A stretch of 62,379 nucleotides of DNA from Rubrivivax sp. (GTDB lineage: Bacteria; Pseudomonadota; Gammaproteobacteria; Burkholderiales; Burkholderiaceae_C): NCBI GenBank assembly GCA_004210455.1, contig SEFA01000033.1, forward strand, positions 1-62,379, read 5' to 3'. Every line of letters begins with the position of its first letter. Position 1 is the first letter of the stretch. The notes beneath the pieces are model-generated. The model was not told the DNA's origin. It was given only the letters and a program-made list of their open reading frames with translations, and did no database searches. Shown one piece after another: positions 38,117 to 47,776 of the stretch. The translations under genes were made by a program, and so were the position numbers.

Positions 38117-38175
38117 GGGCGTGCAGACGCGCGCGCCGAACGAATCGACTCTCCAAGCATCGCTAGAAGCTGACC

Positions 38176-39780
38176 ATGCACGACAAAGTCCTCATCCTCG
38201 ACTTCGGTTCCCAGGTGACCCAGCTGATCGCGCGCCGCGTGCGCGAGGCCCAGGTCTACTGCGAGATCCATCCCAACGACGTCAGCGACGACTTCATCCG
38301 CGCGTTCGCGCCGAAGGCGATCATCCTGTCGGGCAGCCATGCGTCCACCTACGAGGACCACGAGCTGCGCGCGCCGCAGGCGGTGTGGGACCTGGGCGTG
38401 CCGGTGCTGGGCATCTGCTATGGCATGCAGACGATGGCGGTGCAACTGGGGGGCAAGGTCGAGTGGAGCGACCACCGCGAGTTCGGCTACGCCGAGGCGC
38501 GCGCACACGGCCACACGAAGCTGCTGGACGGCATCCAGGACTTCGCGACGCCCGAAGGTCACGGCATGCTCAAGGTCTGGATGAGCCACGGCGACAAGGT
38601 CACCGCGCTGCCGCCGGGCTTCAAGCTGATGGCTTCCACGCCGACCTGCCCGATCGCCGGCATGGTCAACGAGGACAAGGGCTACTACGCACTCCAGTTC
38701 CATCCCGAGGTGACGCACACCGTCCAGGGCGCCGCGATCTACAAGCGCTTCGTGCGCGAGATCGCCGGTTGCAAGGGCGACTGGATCATGGGCGACTACA
38801 TCGAGGAAGCGGTCCAGAAGATCCGCGAGCAGGTCGGTGACGAGGAAGTCATCCTGGGCCTGTCCGGCGGCGTCGATTCCTCGGTGGCCGCGGCGCTGAT
38901 CCACCGCGCCATCGGCGACCAGCTGACCTGCGTGTTCGTCGACCACGGCCTGCTGCGCCTGAACGAGGGCGACATGGTGATGGACATGTTCGAAGGCAAG
39001 CTGCACGCGAAGGTGATCCGCGTCGACGCGGCCGACCTGTTCCTCGGCCAGTTGGCCGGCGTGGCCGATCCGGAGAAGAAGCGCAAGATCATCGGCGGCC
39101 TGTTCGTCGACGTGTTCAAGGCGGAAGCCGAGAAGCTGAAGGCCGGCGACGGTGGTCACAAGGGCGCGACCTTCCTGGCGCAAGGCACGATCTATCCCGA
39201 CGTGGTGGAGAGCGGCGGCACCAAGACCAAGAAGGCTGTGACCATCAAGAGCCACCACAACGTGGGCGGCCTGCCGGAACAGTTGGGCCTGAAGCTGCTG
39301 GAGCCGCTGCGAGAGCTGTTCAAGGACGAGGTCCGCGAACTGGGCGTGGCGCTGGGCCTGCCGCCGGAGATGGTCTACCGCCATCCGTTCCCGGGGCCGG
39401 GCCTGGGCGTGCGCATCCTGGGCGAAGTGAAAAAGGACTACGCGGACCTGCTGCGCCGCGCCGACGCGATCTTCATCGAGGAACTGCGCAACACGCGCGA
39501 CGAGGCGACGGGCAAGACCTGGTACGAGCTGACCAGCCAGGCCTTCACGGTGTTCCTGCCGGTGAAGAGCGTGGGCGTGATGGGCGACGGCCGGACCTAC
39601 GACTACGTGGTGGCGCTGCGCGCGGTGCAGACCAGCGACTTCATGACGGCCGACTGGGCGGAGCTGCCCTACAGCCTGCTCAAGCGCTGCTCGGGGCGCA
39701 TCATCAACGAGGTGCGCGGCATCAACCGCGTGACCTACGACGTGTCGAGCAAGCCGCCGGCGACGATCGAATGGGAATGA
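38176..39780 (+). CDS. guaA: GMP synthase (glutamine-hydrolysing)
   Basis: 534-residue enzyme converting XMP, ATP and glutamine to GMP. The N-terminal class I glutamine amidotransferase has the nucleophile C81 in GICYGMQTM and the His/Glu of FHPEVTHT. The ATP-pyrophosphatase domain has the P-loop [13 protein letters not shown] near residue 228. The C-terminal dimerisation domain ends with the conserved [17 protein letters not shown]. It is the last gene of the guaB-MFS-guaA unit and is followed by a strong hairpin at 39857. Confidence 0.97.
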   Translation: MHDKVLILDFGSQVTQLIARRVREAQVYCEIHPNDVSDDFIRAFAPKAIILSGSHASTYEDHELRAPQAVWDLGVPVLGICYGMQTMAVQLGGKVEWSDHREFGYAEARAHGHTKLLDGIQDFATPEGHGMLKVWMSHGDKVTALPPGFKLMASTPTCPIAGMVNEDKGYYALQFHPEVTHTVQGAAIYKRFVREIAGCKGDWIMGDYIEEAVQKIREQVGDEEVILGLSGGVDSSVAAALIHRAIGDQLTCVFVDHGLLRLNEGDMVMDMFEGKLHAKVIRVDAADLFLGQLAGVADPEKKRKIIGGLFVDVFKAEAEKLKAGDGGHKGATFLAQGTIYPDVVESGGTKTKKAVTIKSHHNVGGLPEQLGLKLLEPLRELFKDEVRELGVALGLPPEMVYRHPFPGPGLGVRILGEVKKDYADLLRRADAIFIEELRNTRDEATGKTWYELTSQAFTVFLPVKSVGVMGDGRTYDYVVALRAVQTSDFMTADWAELPYSLLKRCSGRIINEVRGINRVTYDVSSKPPATIEWE

Positions 39781-39856
39781 GCGCCCGGCGCTCATGAACC
39801 TTGGCCGGATCGTCTGATCGCCTGATCGGCTGATCGGGCCAGGTTTCCCAAAGCAC

Positions 39857-39895
39857 AACGGCCTGGCCCGCTTATCGCGGACCAGGCCGTTTTCA
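39857..39895. terminator. Hairpin terminator between guaA and the dihaem lipoprotein gene
   Basis: AACGGCCTGG and CCAGGCCGTT form a 10-base stem with a 15-base loop, followed by TTTTC on the plus strand. It serves guaA. On the minus strand it follows the dihaem gene, but its T-run there is weak. Confidence 0.8.
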
Positions 39896-39931
39896 TTGGC
39901 GGAGAGTGACCTCTCCGCCGCTGCCTCCGCC

Positions 39932-42922
39932 TTACAGCGAGTTGAGGAACGCCAGCAGCGCTTCCCGATCCGCCGTGCTCATCTTGACGAAGCGCTGGCG
40001 GCTCGCGTCGCCTTCGCCGCCGTGCCACAGGATGGCCTCGGTCAGCGTGCGGGCGCGGCCGTCGTGGAGGTAGCCCACCTTGACGCCGGCGCCGGCCACG
40101 CGTTCCGTGTAGCCGATGCCCCACAGGGCCGAGGTACGCCACTGGCTGCCCGTCGCCTGCGACTCCGAGAAGTTGTCGGCCAGATCCGCGCCCATGTCAT
40201 GCAGCAGCAGGTCGGTGTAGGGCTTGATCGTCTGGTTGCGCATCTCGGCCAGTTCCGTGCCCAGGCCCGTCTTCATCTCGGCGATGTGGCAGGCCGTGCA
40301 GCGGATGCTGTCGAACAGCTTGGCGCCCGAGGCGATCTTGACCGGATCCACGTCCAGGTAGGGCAGCGGCGTCACGCCCTTCGGGAAGCCGCTGGTGACG
40401 CTGCGCTGCGCCGGAACGCCCAGGAAGGCCACATAGCGCGAGAGCAACGTCAGCTCGTCCTCGGTCACGCCCTTTTCCACCTTCTTGTTGTTGCACTGGG
40501 CCGGGCCGGCCAGGCAATCGCGGTTCGGGTAGACCGGCGAGGTCACCGACATGTCCAGCAGCAGCGCGTTGGCCGTCTGGTGGCGCAGGCTGAACTTCGC
40601 CGCCTTCCAGCCGTAGCGGCCGACGCGCACGGCGCCGGTCTCCGGGTCGTAGACCAGGTTGGCCTGGCCTTTCACGCCGTCCGCGTCCGGCGTCGCACGC
40701 ACCCGCGACAGGATGTCCGCGTCGGTGATCGCCTCCAGCAGACCCATGCCGATCACCGGCTGCGCGCTGCGCAGCGAGTACACCGTCGGCGTCGGGCCGT
40801 CGAAGCTGATCCTCGGCTTGCTCAGGGTCACCACGGTGCCGTCGGCCAGCGTCACGTTCTTCGTGTCGAAGCCCGCGACGCGCACGCCGTTGCCCCAGTC
40901 CTGCATCGCGCCGGTGGTGGCCGAACGGGCGTTCATCTGCACCGCCTCGCCGTACACCGGGTGGGGCAGCTGCTTGCCGTTGCCGTCCAGCGCCGCCGTG
41001 CGCACCGCCATCGTGTCCAGACGCTGATTGAGCACCTGCGGCGCCAGGCTGCGGCCGTTGTTGACGTGACAGCCGAAGCAGTTGGTCTGGTTGAAGCGCG
41101 GACCCTGCAGCTTCACCGCATCGGTGTTGCGGTCGTTGCCCTGCTCGTTGTGGTCGCCGGTCCACATGTTGGTGTGGAACCAGCGGCGGCCTTCAACGAA
41201 CCGCTGCATGTTCTGCATGCCGATCTGGAGACTGGGCTGCTGGAACATGAAGGTCGAGTTGTCGGCGTAGTCGTACGAGACCGATCCGGTGCCGCCCGAC
41301 AGCGTCTCGACCGGCAGCGCCGCGTTGTTCAGGCGCGGCTGCACGCCGTACTGCGGACGCAGGCCGCTGCCCACCACGTAGGTCACTTCGTTGGTGTAGT
41401 AGCGGAAGTTGCCGCTGTCCTGGATCGCGTCCATCGCCGCGCGGCTGGAGAAGAACGAGGGGGTGAACTCGATCGCCTCGCCCAGCTGGAGCGGACGCGA
41501 CGGGATGTTGACGCCGTTGGGCACCATCACGCCGTTGGCGTTGGGGGACAGGTCCTGGTGGCCGGGCTTGTTGTCCAGCACCACGGAGCAGCCGTCGTTC
41601 GCGCCGATGATGCCGCCGTAGCCCGTGGTGGGCTTGAGCAGGGCGTTCTGGGGCGGCTTGGGGACGATCGGGCAGGAGGTCTTGTCGACGAAGCCGTCGG
41701 TGTAGGTGGTGCGGTCCAGCAGATTGCCGGGCGACATCCAGCCGTAGCCGGTGACGTTCGGGTCGTCGATGCGGCGGAAGAACGAGTGACCGCCGCCGCG
41801 CTGCGCCTGCTGGAAGTACTGGTTGACGATGAGGGTCGGCTTGGTGACGCCGGCCACGCGGCTGTTGTCGATGAACTCGACGCCCCAGGTGCGGTTCTTG
41901 AAGTAGTTGGCGATGAAGTTCAGGTAAGCGCCGGGGCCCTTGTCCTGCGGCTTGCCGTTGGCGTCCACGGTGTCGTTGGGACCGAAGCCGATCTCGTTCC
42001 AGTCCTCGCCGCGCTCGCGGCCGTGGCGCGAGCGGCCGACGAAGCCCATGCGCGTCACCAGCGTGCCGTCTGCCAGGGTGAACTGTGTCGTCTCGAGCGT
42101 GGCCGGCGTCGTCGGCGCGATCGGCGTGCTGTTGGCCGGCGGCGTGGGCACGGCCGAGGCGGTCAGCATCGGCAGCGTGTTGTCGCTGCCCGGCGAGCTG
42201 AAGTTGACCTCGAGCAGCGAGTAGCCGTATTGCGTGCCGCGGGCCACGCCTTGCAGGCGCAGGTAGCGGGCGTTGGCGTTCAGGTTGAAGAACTCCTCCG
42301 TGCCGCCCTTGCCGCCGACGACGTAACGCAGCTGGTACCAGGTCTGGCCGTCATCGGAGACCTGCAGCGCGTACTCCTTGCCATAGGCGTTCTGCCAGAC
42401 CAGCTTCAGGTAGCCGATCGGCGTCTTGGCGCCGAAGTCGAACTGGATCCAGGCCTTGTCGTCGAACGCGCTGGCCCAACGCGTGTTCAGGTCGCCGTCG
42501 AGGGTCTTCTGTGCGGTGTCACCGTTGTTCTCCAGCGCGCTGGAGGTCGCGACGATGCCGGTGATGGCCTTGCCGGGCTTGCTGATGTCCAGGCCAGAGG
42601 GCGACTGCAGGGACGGCGGGACGGCCGGCGTGCCGCTGTCGCCGCCGGAAGGCAGCGTCGGCGGCGCAGGTGCGGGCGGAGGCAGTTCGGGCTCGTCGCC
42701 GACCGGCGCGGACGCCGCAGGCGCGGGGGCCGGGGCCGGAGCCGGCGAACCGGACACCGGCGGGTTGGCTGCGTCGGTCGAGCCACCGCCACCGCCGCCG
42801 CAGCCGACGAGCGTGCCGGCCGCGCTGAGCGCGACGACGGCGCTGAACATGAGTCCCCAGGACGTGGTCCGTGGGGCGGGGCAGGCCGACTTCGGGTCAG
42901 CCTCTGAATGATCGTGGCGCAT
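39932..42922 (-). CDS. Lipoprotein with F5/8-type C (discoidin) and dihaem peroxidase-like (DUF1111) domains
   Basis: 996-residue exported protein. The start ATG 42922 has a good AGGAG; longer frames upstream are not credible. The lipobox LVGC is followed by six Gly and an extended Pro/Ala-rich linker. A discoidin-like domain (TLDGDLNTRWASAFDDKAWI, then LVWQNAYG, LLEVNF) spans about residues 110-250, and the DUF1111 dihaem oxidoreductase follows. Two haem motifs are visible: CFGCH near residue 614 and CTACH near 874. RFNQTNCFGCHVNNGR and YLHDGRARTLTEAI fit the MauG/CcpA-like dihaem family annotated as thiol oxidoreductase. The expected site is the outer membrane or cell surface. The discoidin part may bind a polysaccharide or substrate. 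The fusion is unusual. Confidence 0.85.
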   Translation of the reverse strand: MRHDHSEADPKSACPAPRTTSWGLMFSAVVALSAAGTLVGCGGGGGGSTDAANPPVSGSPAPAPAPAPAASAPVGDEPELPPPAPAPPTLPSGGDSGTPAVPPSLQSPSGLDISKPGKAITGIVATSSALENNGDTAQKTLDGDLNTRWASAFDDKAWIQFDFGAKTPIGYLKLVWQNAYGKEYALQVSDDGQTWYQLRYVVGGKGGTEEFFNLNANARYLRLQGVARGTQYGYSLLEVNFSSPGSDNTLPMLTASAVPTPPANSTPIAPTTPATLETTQFTLADGTLVTRMGFVGRSRHGRERGEDWNEIGFGPNDTVDANGKPQDKGPGAYLNFIANYFKNRTWGVEFIDNSRVAGVTKPTLIVNQYFQQAQRGGGHSFFRRIDDPNVTGYGWMSPGNLLDRTTYTDGFVDKTSCPIVPKPPQNALLKPTTGYGGIIGANDGCSVVLDNKPGHQDLSPNANGVMVPNGVNIPSRPLQLGEAIEFTPSFFSSRAAMDAIQDSGNFRYYTNEVTYVVGSGLRPQYGVQPRLNNAALPVETLSGGTGSVSYDYADNSTFMFQQPSLQIGMQNMQRFVEGRRWFHTNMWTGDHNEQGNDRNTDAVKLQGPRFNQTNCFGCHVNNGRSLAPQVLNQRLDTMAVRTAALDGNGKQLPHPVYGEAVQMNARSATTGAMQDWGNGVRVAGFDTKNVTLADGTVVTLSKPRISFDGPTPTVYSLRSAQPVIGMGLLEAITDADILSRVRATPDADGVKGQANLVYDPETGAVRVGRYGWKAAKFSLRHQTANALLLDMSVTSPVYPNRDCLAGPAQCNNKKVEKGVTEDELTLLSRYVAFLGVPAQRSVTSGFPKGVTPLPYLDVDPVKIASGAKLFDSIRCTACHIAEMKTGLGTELAEMRNQTIKPYTDLLLHDMGADLADNFSESQATGSQWRTSALWGIGYTERVAGAGVKVGYLHDGRARTLTEAILWHGGEGDASRQRFVKMSTADREALLAFLNSL

Positions 42923-43138
42923 GGCGCTCCTGCAGGTCCGATGAATCTCGAGACACCAGGGCGCGAGCAGTTGCTCCGAGCTCGACCCAGGTGGACTTTT
43001 GCCTGGTTCAAGCAGAGAACGTGCCGGTTGCGGATGGACACAAAGTGCGGTTCGCGGTGCAAAACGCGGGGTTTCAAACGAAACCCATCCTCCCAAAGAG
43101 GTATTGGGCGACAAGCGTTCGAACGGCAGGGTCAGGTT

Positions 43139-43154
43139 TTGTCAGGCCTGACAA
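43139..43154. promoter_or_regulatory. 16-bp perfect palindrome TTGTCAGGCCTGACAA
   Basis: Two 8-base arms with no spacer, in the 288-base divergent region between the dihaem lipoprotein gene and the DUF445 gene. A smaller GACA-N5-TGTC repeat follows at 43162-43174. It is probably a dimeric regulator site. No linked regulator gene is adjacent. Confidence 0.6.
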
Positions 43155-43210
43155 GGGATGCGACAAATAGTGTCACTTCGATCGGCGGAAATCGTTGAAA
43201 CTCGCCGGCG

Positions 43211-44506
43211 ATGTCCGCCGACCTTCGCGCCGCCGACCCTCGCGTCGCCGATCTCCGCCGCATGAAGCGGGTCGCGCTGGGCTGCCTGCTCGCGTCGCTC
43301 GCGGGGCTTGTCGTCAGCCTGCTGATGGGCGCGCAAGGGCCGTGGGGCTGGCTCAAGGCCTTCTGCGAAGCCGCGGCCATCGGCGGCCTGGCGGACTGGT
43401 TCGCGGTCGTCGCGCTGTTCCGCCATCCGCTCGGCCTGCCGATCCCGCACACCGCGCTCATTCCGCAAGGCAAGCACCGCATCGCGGACAGCCTCGCCGA
43501 ATTCGTTCGCGACAACTTCCTGCATCCCGAGGTCCTGCTCCAGAAGCTGGCGGTCCTCAATCCTGCGGAGCGCCTCGGCCAGTGGCTGCGCGAGCCGGCC
43601 AACCTCGCGCAGGTGACGGGCTCGGTCCGCGCGATGGCCGTCGAGGCGCTGTCGCTGCTCAACGAGCAGGCGGTGCGCCGCGCCATCGGCGAGTTCCTCG
43701 TCGCCCGCGCGCTGTCCTGGAACGCCACCAATACGGCGGCCTCCGTGCTGGACGTGCTGACGAAATCCGGACGTCATCAGGACGTGCTGGACGGCGCGTT
43801 GTCCAAGCTCCGCGACTACCTGTCCACGCCGGAGGTGCGGGCGCTTGTGGCCGGGCGGCTGGTGAAGTTCGCGAGCACCCAGTGGCCGAAGGCGATCAAG
43901 CTCGTCGACACCATCGCCAACGTCGACAAGATGGCCGACAGCCTGTCCGACAAGCTCGCGCTGCAATTGGTCGAGGAAGTGCAGAACGCGCTCTCGCAGC
44001 CCGACCACTCGGTGCGACGCCAGTTCGACGACTGGATCCAGGAATTCATCGACCGTCTGCGCCAGGACCCCGAGTTCGCGAACGAGGTCAACGCGATGAA
44101 GGACCGCGTGGTGCAGAGCGACGACGTGCGCGCCTACCTCGACGGCGTGTGGACGGAAGTCCGCGCGACCATCGAGCAGGACCTGCGTGGCGACGACTCC
44201 GTGCTGATGCGGCATCTGGATCAGTCGCTGGCGGCGCTCGGCGACCGGTTGAGCCGCGATCCTTCGCTGGTACAGGCGATCAACGAGCACGTGCTGTCCG
44301 CTGCGGAGCGCATGGTCGGCGGCATGCGCGACGGCGTCACGCGCCACATCGCGTCGACGGTCAAGGCCTGGGACGATCGCAGCCTGGTGCGGCAGATCGA
44401 GCTTGGCGTCGGCCGCGACCTGCAGTTCATCCGGCTGAACGGCACGCTGGTGGGCGGGGTCATCGGACTGCTGCTCTACGCGGTGACCATCGTGGCGCAG
44501 CGCTGA
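43211..44506 (+). CDS. DUF445 membrane protein
   Basis: 431 residues. It has an N-terminal helix (LGCLLASLAGLVVSLLMG), the family motif GGLADWFAVVALFRHPLGLPIPHTALIP (here split into GGLADWFAVVALFRHP and LGLPIPHTALIP), a long helical cytoplasmic or periplasmic body, and a C-terminal helix (GGVIGLLLYAVTIVA). The second half contains heptad-like charged helices (KMADSLSDKLALQLVEEVQ). DUF445/YjiN-family function is unknown. ATG 43262, just before the first helix, is an alternative start. The palindrome at 43139 lies in its upstream region. Confidence 0.85.
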   Translation: MSADLRAADPRVADLRRMKRVALGCLLASLAGLVVSLLMGAQGPWGWLKAFCEAAAIGGLADWFAVVALFRHPLGLPIPHTALIPQGKHRIADSLAEFVRDNFLHPEVLLQKLAVLNPAERLGQWLREPANLAQVTGSVRAMAVEALSLLNEQAVRRAIGEFLVARALSWNATNTAASVLDVLTKSGRHQDVLDGALSKLRDYLSTPEVRALVAGRLVKFASTQWPKAIKLVDTIANVDKMADSLSDKLALQLVEEVQNALSQPDHSVRRQFDDWIQEFIDRLRQDPEFANEVNAMKDRVVQSDDVRAYLDGVWTEVRATIEQDLRGDDSVLMRHLDQSLAALGDRLSRDPSLVQAINEHVLSAAERMVGGMRDGVTRHIASTVKAWDDRSLVRQIELGVGRDLQFIRLNGTLVGGVIGLLLYAVTIVAQR

Positions 44507-44555
44507 AGGCCGCCTTTAGACTCCGGCGATCGTCTGCTCATACCGGAACCTCCCC

Positions 44556-45071
44556 ATGCCCCGTTACGTCGCCTTCCTCCGCGGTGTCAGCCCGATGAAT
44601 GCCCGCATGCCGGACCTGATCCGCGCGTTCGAGGCCGCCGGCTTCACGCGGGTGAAGACGGTGATCTCCAGCGGCAACGTCGTGTTCGACCACGCCGGCG
44701 CACCGGTCGACGAGCTCGAACGGCTCGCCGAACAGGCGATGACCGACACGCTGGGCAAGACCTTCGGCACCACCGTGCGGCCAGTCGATCACCTCAGATG
44801 GATCGTCGACGCGGACCACCATGCCGTCTTCAATCCGCCGGCCGCGGCCAAGCAACTGATCACCTTCCTGAAGCGCCCGCACGAGGGTCAGGTGTCGCTG
44901 CCGCTTGAAGGCGACGGCGCCGCGATCTGCAAGCTCGACGGCGTGGAGGTCTACAGCCACTACCTGCCCAACGACAAGGGCCCGCTGTTCATGACCATGC
45001 TGGAGAAGACCTTCGGCAAGCAGATCACGACGCGCACCGTGGACACGGTGCGCAAGTGCATCAAGAGCTGA
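44556..45071 (+). CDS. DUF1697-domain protein
   Basis: 171-residue cytoplasmic protein of DUF1697. MPRYVAFLRGVSPMNARMPDL at the start and KTVISSGNVVF are the family signatures; the end has TTRTVDTVRKC. DUF1697 proteins have an alpha/beta fold; their biological role is unknown. A CCTCCCC stretch lies upstream but no convincing Shine-Dalgarno. It follows the DUF445 gene by 49 bases and may share its transcript. It converges with the membrane protein at 45117. Confidence 0.85.
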   Translation: MPRYVAFLRGVSPMNARMPDLIRAFEAAGFTRVKTVISSGNVVFDHAGAPVDELERLAEQAMTDTLGKTFGTTVRPVDHLRWIVDADHHAVFNPPAAAKQLITFLKRPHEGQVSLPLEGDGAAICKLDGVEVYSHYLPNDKGPLFMTMLEKTFGKQITTRTVDTVRKCIKS

Positions 45072-45116
45072 CGCGGATGACGGCGAGTCTGCGGCTGCGG
45101 CCGCGGTCGTGACGGG

Positions 45117-45707
45117 TCAAGACAGCACGTTGTAGAGCCGCAGGATCCACCATTGCTGCACCGCCAGCGCGACCAGCACCAGCGCCCACTGGAAGCGCCG
45201 GTGGGTGATCAGGGCCGCGACGCCGCACAGCGCGATCGCCGCGGCCGTCTTGATGCCGTAGGCTGTGCCCAGTTCCTGCAGATGGGGCGTTCCCTTGAGT
45301 GCGCTGTCCGCCACATCCAGCAGCAGCGTGAACGCCAGGATCCCGAAGAACCAGCGTCTCCGCGACATGAAGTAGTCGCGGTAGCCCGCGTACTCGGCGA
45401 TGTCGTCGGGGAAGAGGATGGCGCACAGCAGGTACAGGACCGCGCTGTAGCCGACCACGAACACGAACTGGAGGAAGTGCCACGGCCCCACGCGGCTCAA
45501 CGCGAATTCCCACCACCAGAAGTGGATCAGCGTGATCATCATGTAGAGCGTCCACAGCAGATGGATGCCGTCGACCTTCAAGCGCCCCGGGTGCTGCACG
45601 AACTTCGCCAGTCCCGACAGCAGTCGCGCGATCGACAGGCTGACCACCATGCTCAGCACCATCCGGATGTGGATGAACTGGGTGGGATCGATCGCGGCAT
45701 GGTCCAT
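45117..45707 (-). CDS. Uncharacterised membrane protein, about six helices
   Basis: 196 residues, mostly hydrophobic, with about six predicted segments: around VLSMVVSLSIARLLSGLA, LLWTLYMMITLIHFWWWE, FVFVVGYSAVLYLLCAILF, FFGILAFTLLLDVA, AAAIALCGVAALI and ALVLVALAVQQWWIL. Trp residues are enriched at the membrane borders. No signature motif for a transporter or enzyme is visible. It lies 62 bases downstream of the diguanylate cyclase gene on the same strand, so it may be co-transcribed with it. Function is unknown. Confidence 0.75.
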   Translation of the reverse strand: MDHAAIDPTQFIHIRMVLSMVVSLSIARLLSGLAKFVQHPGRLKVDGIHLLWTLYMMITLIHFWWWEFALSRVGPWHFLQFVFVVGYSAVLYLLCAILFPDDIAEYAGYRDYFMSRRRWFFGILAFTLLLDVADSALKGTPHLQELGTAYGIKTAAAIALCGVAALITHRRFQWALVLVALAVQQWWILRLYNVLS

Positions 45708-45769
45708 CGCGGCGATCCTCCCGTTCCCGTGATCCGGTCTGCCGGCTCAGGCCCGCAAGGCGCCCGGCC

Positions 45770-47719
45770 TCAGGCGACGCACGCCCGGTTCTTGCCGGTG
45801 CGCTTGGCCTCGTAGAGCGCCTCGTCGGCGCGGTCCAGCGCCTGCTCCATCGTCTCGTTGCCGCGGAACAGCGTGACGCCAGCCGAGAAGGTGACGAACA
45901 CGTCGCGCCCCTCGTGCATGAACAGGCTGGCCGACAGCGAGCGCTGCAGTCGCAGCAGCACCGCCTGCGCTTCCTCGAGCGGCGCCTCGGGCAGGATCAG
46001 CACGAATTCCTCGCCGCCCCAGCGGCCGACCTTGTCGCCCGGCCGCAGCATGCCCGACACCCGCGACGCCAGCGCCTTCAGCGCCTCGTCGCCGGCCGCG
46101 TGGCCGAGGTTGTCGTTGAGCTTCTTGAAGTTGTCGATGTCCAGCAGCGCCAGCGCCAGCGGCTTGGGATCGCGCTCAAGCTTGGCGCGTTCGGTCTCGA
46201 AGGTGGCGATCAGGCCGCGCCGGTTGGCGACCTGGGTCAGCTGGTCGGTCTGGACCTCGCTGGACAGGCGGCGCAGCTCGCCTTCGAGCTGCTCGACGCG
46301 ACCGGCGAGTTGCGTCGCGCGGTCGTGTTCGTCGCGCAGCCGGCCCTGCGTGTTCTGCACCAGCGACTGCACGCTGCGGCTTTCCTCGACCATCTCGCGC
46401 ACCACGCCCGCCAGGCTCTCCAGCGAGTCCGCCTGCTCGATCACGGTGGCGTACTTGCCCACGCTGTCGCTGAAGCGGTCGGTGTGCTGGCCGAGCTCGC
46501 CGAGCTCCTGCAGCATCCGGTTGATCAGGCCCTTGAGCGCGTCGCGGGCGCGGCCGCGCTCCTCGCGCAGGCTGTGCTGGCGCTCGCGCGTGCCGTGCAG
46601 CAGCTCGCTGACCGAGCGCACGCTGCGCGCCGTCAGGCCTTGCGCCAGCGTCTGGCTCATGGCCTCGCACTGGCCCTGCGCCCAGGAGTCGTCCTCGGCC
46701 AGGTCCGCCAGGCTGCCGGTCAGTTCGCCGCAGAGCTTGCCCAGCTCGGTGAAAGCGTGGTTGCGGTGGTCCAGCCAGCGCCGCGCGCGGATGCACAGCG
46801 CATCCATCTGCGCGGCGCGTTCCGGCGTTGCGCCGTCGCGGACCAGTTCCGCATGCGCCACGCCGAGTTCGTCGATCAGTTCCTGCGCCCGCGCGTCGTC
46901 GGATTGCAGTGCGTGGCGCACCGTGCCGTTCAGGTGCGTGCCGACTTCGGGCCACGATTGCAGGCCCGGGCCGGACGGTTCAACGGCACCGCCCATCAGC
47001 GTGTCGAGCGAACCGTAACGCCCCCCTTCGGCGTTGGGAACGGCAGCGGCTGCGCCGGCCTCGGCCGGCGGCTGCGCGATCTCCTCGTCGGTGAAGAACT
47101 GCGTCGGCGTGCCCGAACGCTCCTCATCGTCGTCATCGTCCTGCACGGCCGTCGCGGCCCGCGTCGCGCCGGTGCCGACCGTGGAAGGCAGTTCATCCAG
47201 TGGCGCCGGCTGCGTCTCGACGCGCGAATCGCCGACATCGGAATCCCAGCTCGCGACCAGCTGCTTCAGGCGCAGGGTCAGGCGTTGCGGGTCGCTGCGG
47301 TTGCTCTGCAGCACGCGCAGCACGCCGTCCTTCTTGCGCGCCAGCGTCCATTGCCGGCCGCCGCGTTCCAGGCCGCGCATCATCCGCTCGATCAACTGCG
47401 CGAGCTGTTCCGCCTGCGCACCGGGTCCGTGCGTCTGCTGCAGCGCTTCCAGCGCGCGCTGCAGTTCATCCCACTTGCCGTCGCGCACCTGCATCGCGAA
47501 GCCCTGGCGCTGCTGCGGATCCGGCACCGCCAATCCCAGCAGCCGCGCCACGGAGGCCTGCGCGCGCTCGGGCAGCTGCGTGGCCGCGCCTCCGCGGGCG
47601 GGCTCGCCGGACTCCTGCGCATAGGCGCGGGCGTAGTTCTCGGGAGTGGGTTCCAGCTTGTCCAGCGCCAGCCGGCGCAGGGCCGCTTTTGCCAGGAGAG
47701 CGGGGGGCTGCTGCGGCAT
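45770..47719 (-). CDS. Diguanylate cyclase with long coiled-coil N-terminus
   Basis: 649 residues. There is no membrane helix. The N-terminal part is helical (Arg/Glu/Gln/Leu-rich) with a short disordered acidic patch (DDDDEERSG) near residue 200, and a long coiled coil before the C-terminal GGDEF domain. That domain has DQLTQVANRRG, LDIDNFKKLND and an active GGEEF near residue 568. The N-terminal motif PTPENYARAYA is often found in this cytosolic cyclase type. It follows the REC-GGDEF-EAL gene by 57 bases on the same strand, so two c-di-GMP genes may lie in one operon with the Hpt gene. It should make c-di-GMP in response to an internal protein partner. Confidence 0.88.
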   Translation of the reverse strand: MPQQPPALLAKAALRRLALDKLEPTPENYARAYAQESGEPARGGAATQLPERAQASVARLLGLAVPDPQQRQGFAMQVRDGKWDELQRALEALQQTHGPGAQAEQLAQLIERMMRGLERGGRQWTLARKKDGVLRVLQSNRSDPQRLTLRLKQLVASWDSDVGDSRVETQPAPLDELPSTVGTGATRAATAVQDDDDDEERSGTPTQFFTDEEIAQPPAEAGAAAAVPNAEGGRYGSLDTLMGGAVEPSGPGLQSWPEVGTHLNGTVRHALQSDDARAQELIDELGVAHAELVRDGATPERAAQMDALCIRARRWLDHRNHAFTELGKLCGELTGSLADLAEDDSWAQGQCEAMSQTLAQGLTARSVRSVSELLHGTRERQHSLREERGRARDALKGLINRMLQELGELGQHTDRFSDSVGKYATVIEQADSLESLAGVVREMVEESRSVQSLVQNTQGRLRDEHDRATQLAGRVEQLEGELRRLSSEVQTDQLTQVANRRGLIATFETERAKLERDPKPLALALLDIDNFKKLNDNLGHAAGDEALKALASRVSGMLRPGDKVGRWGGEEFVLILPEAPLEEAQAVLLRLQRSLSASLFMHEGRDVFVTFSAGVTLFRGNETMEQALDRADEALYEAKRTGKNRACVA

Positions 47720-47776
47720 CGGTCGGGACTCGGTGAATGCGGGGGAGGGCGCTGACGCTCGCGGCCTGAACCGGGC

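Noticed and set aside
39781..39856. CTGATCG-like short direct repeats downstream of guaA as an attachment site
   Set aside because: Only short, imperfect copies in a terminator-flanking spacer; no integrase or tRNA target is nearby.
39896..42907. Long open frame opposite the dihaem lipoprotein gene
   Set aside because: Codon shadow of a high-GC gene; no motif, low-complexity Arg/Val/Gln content.
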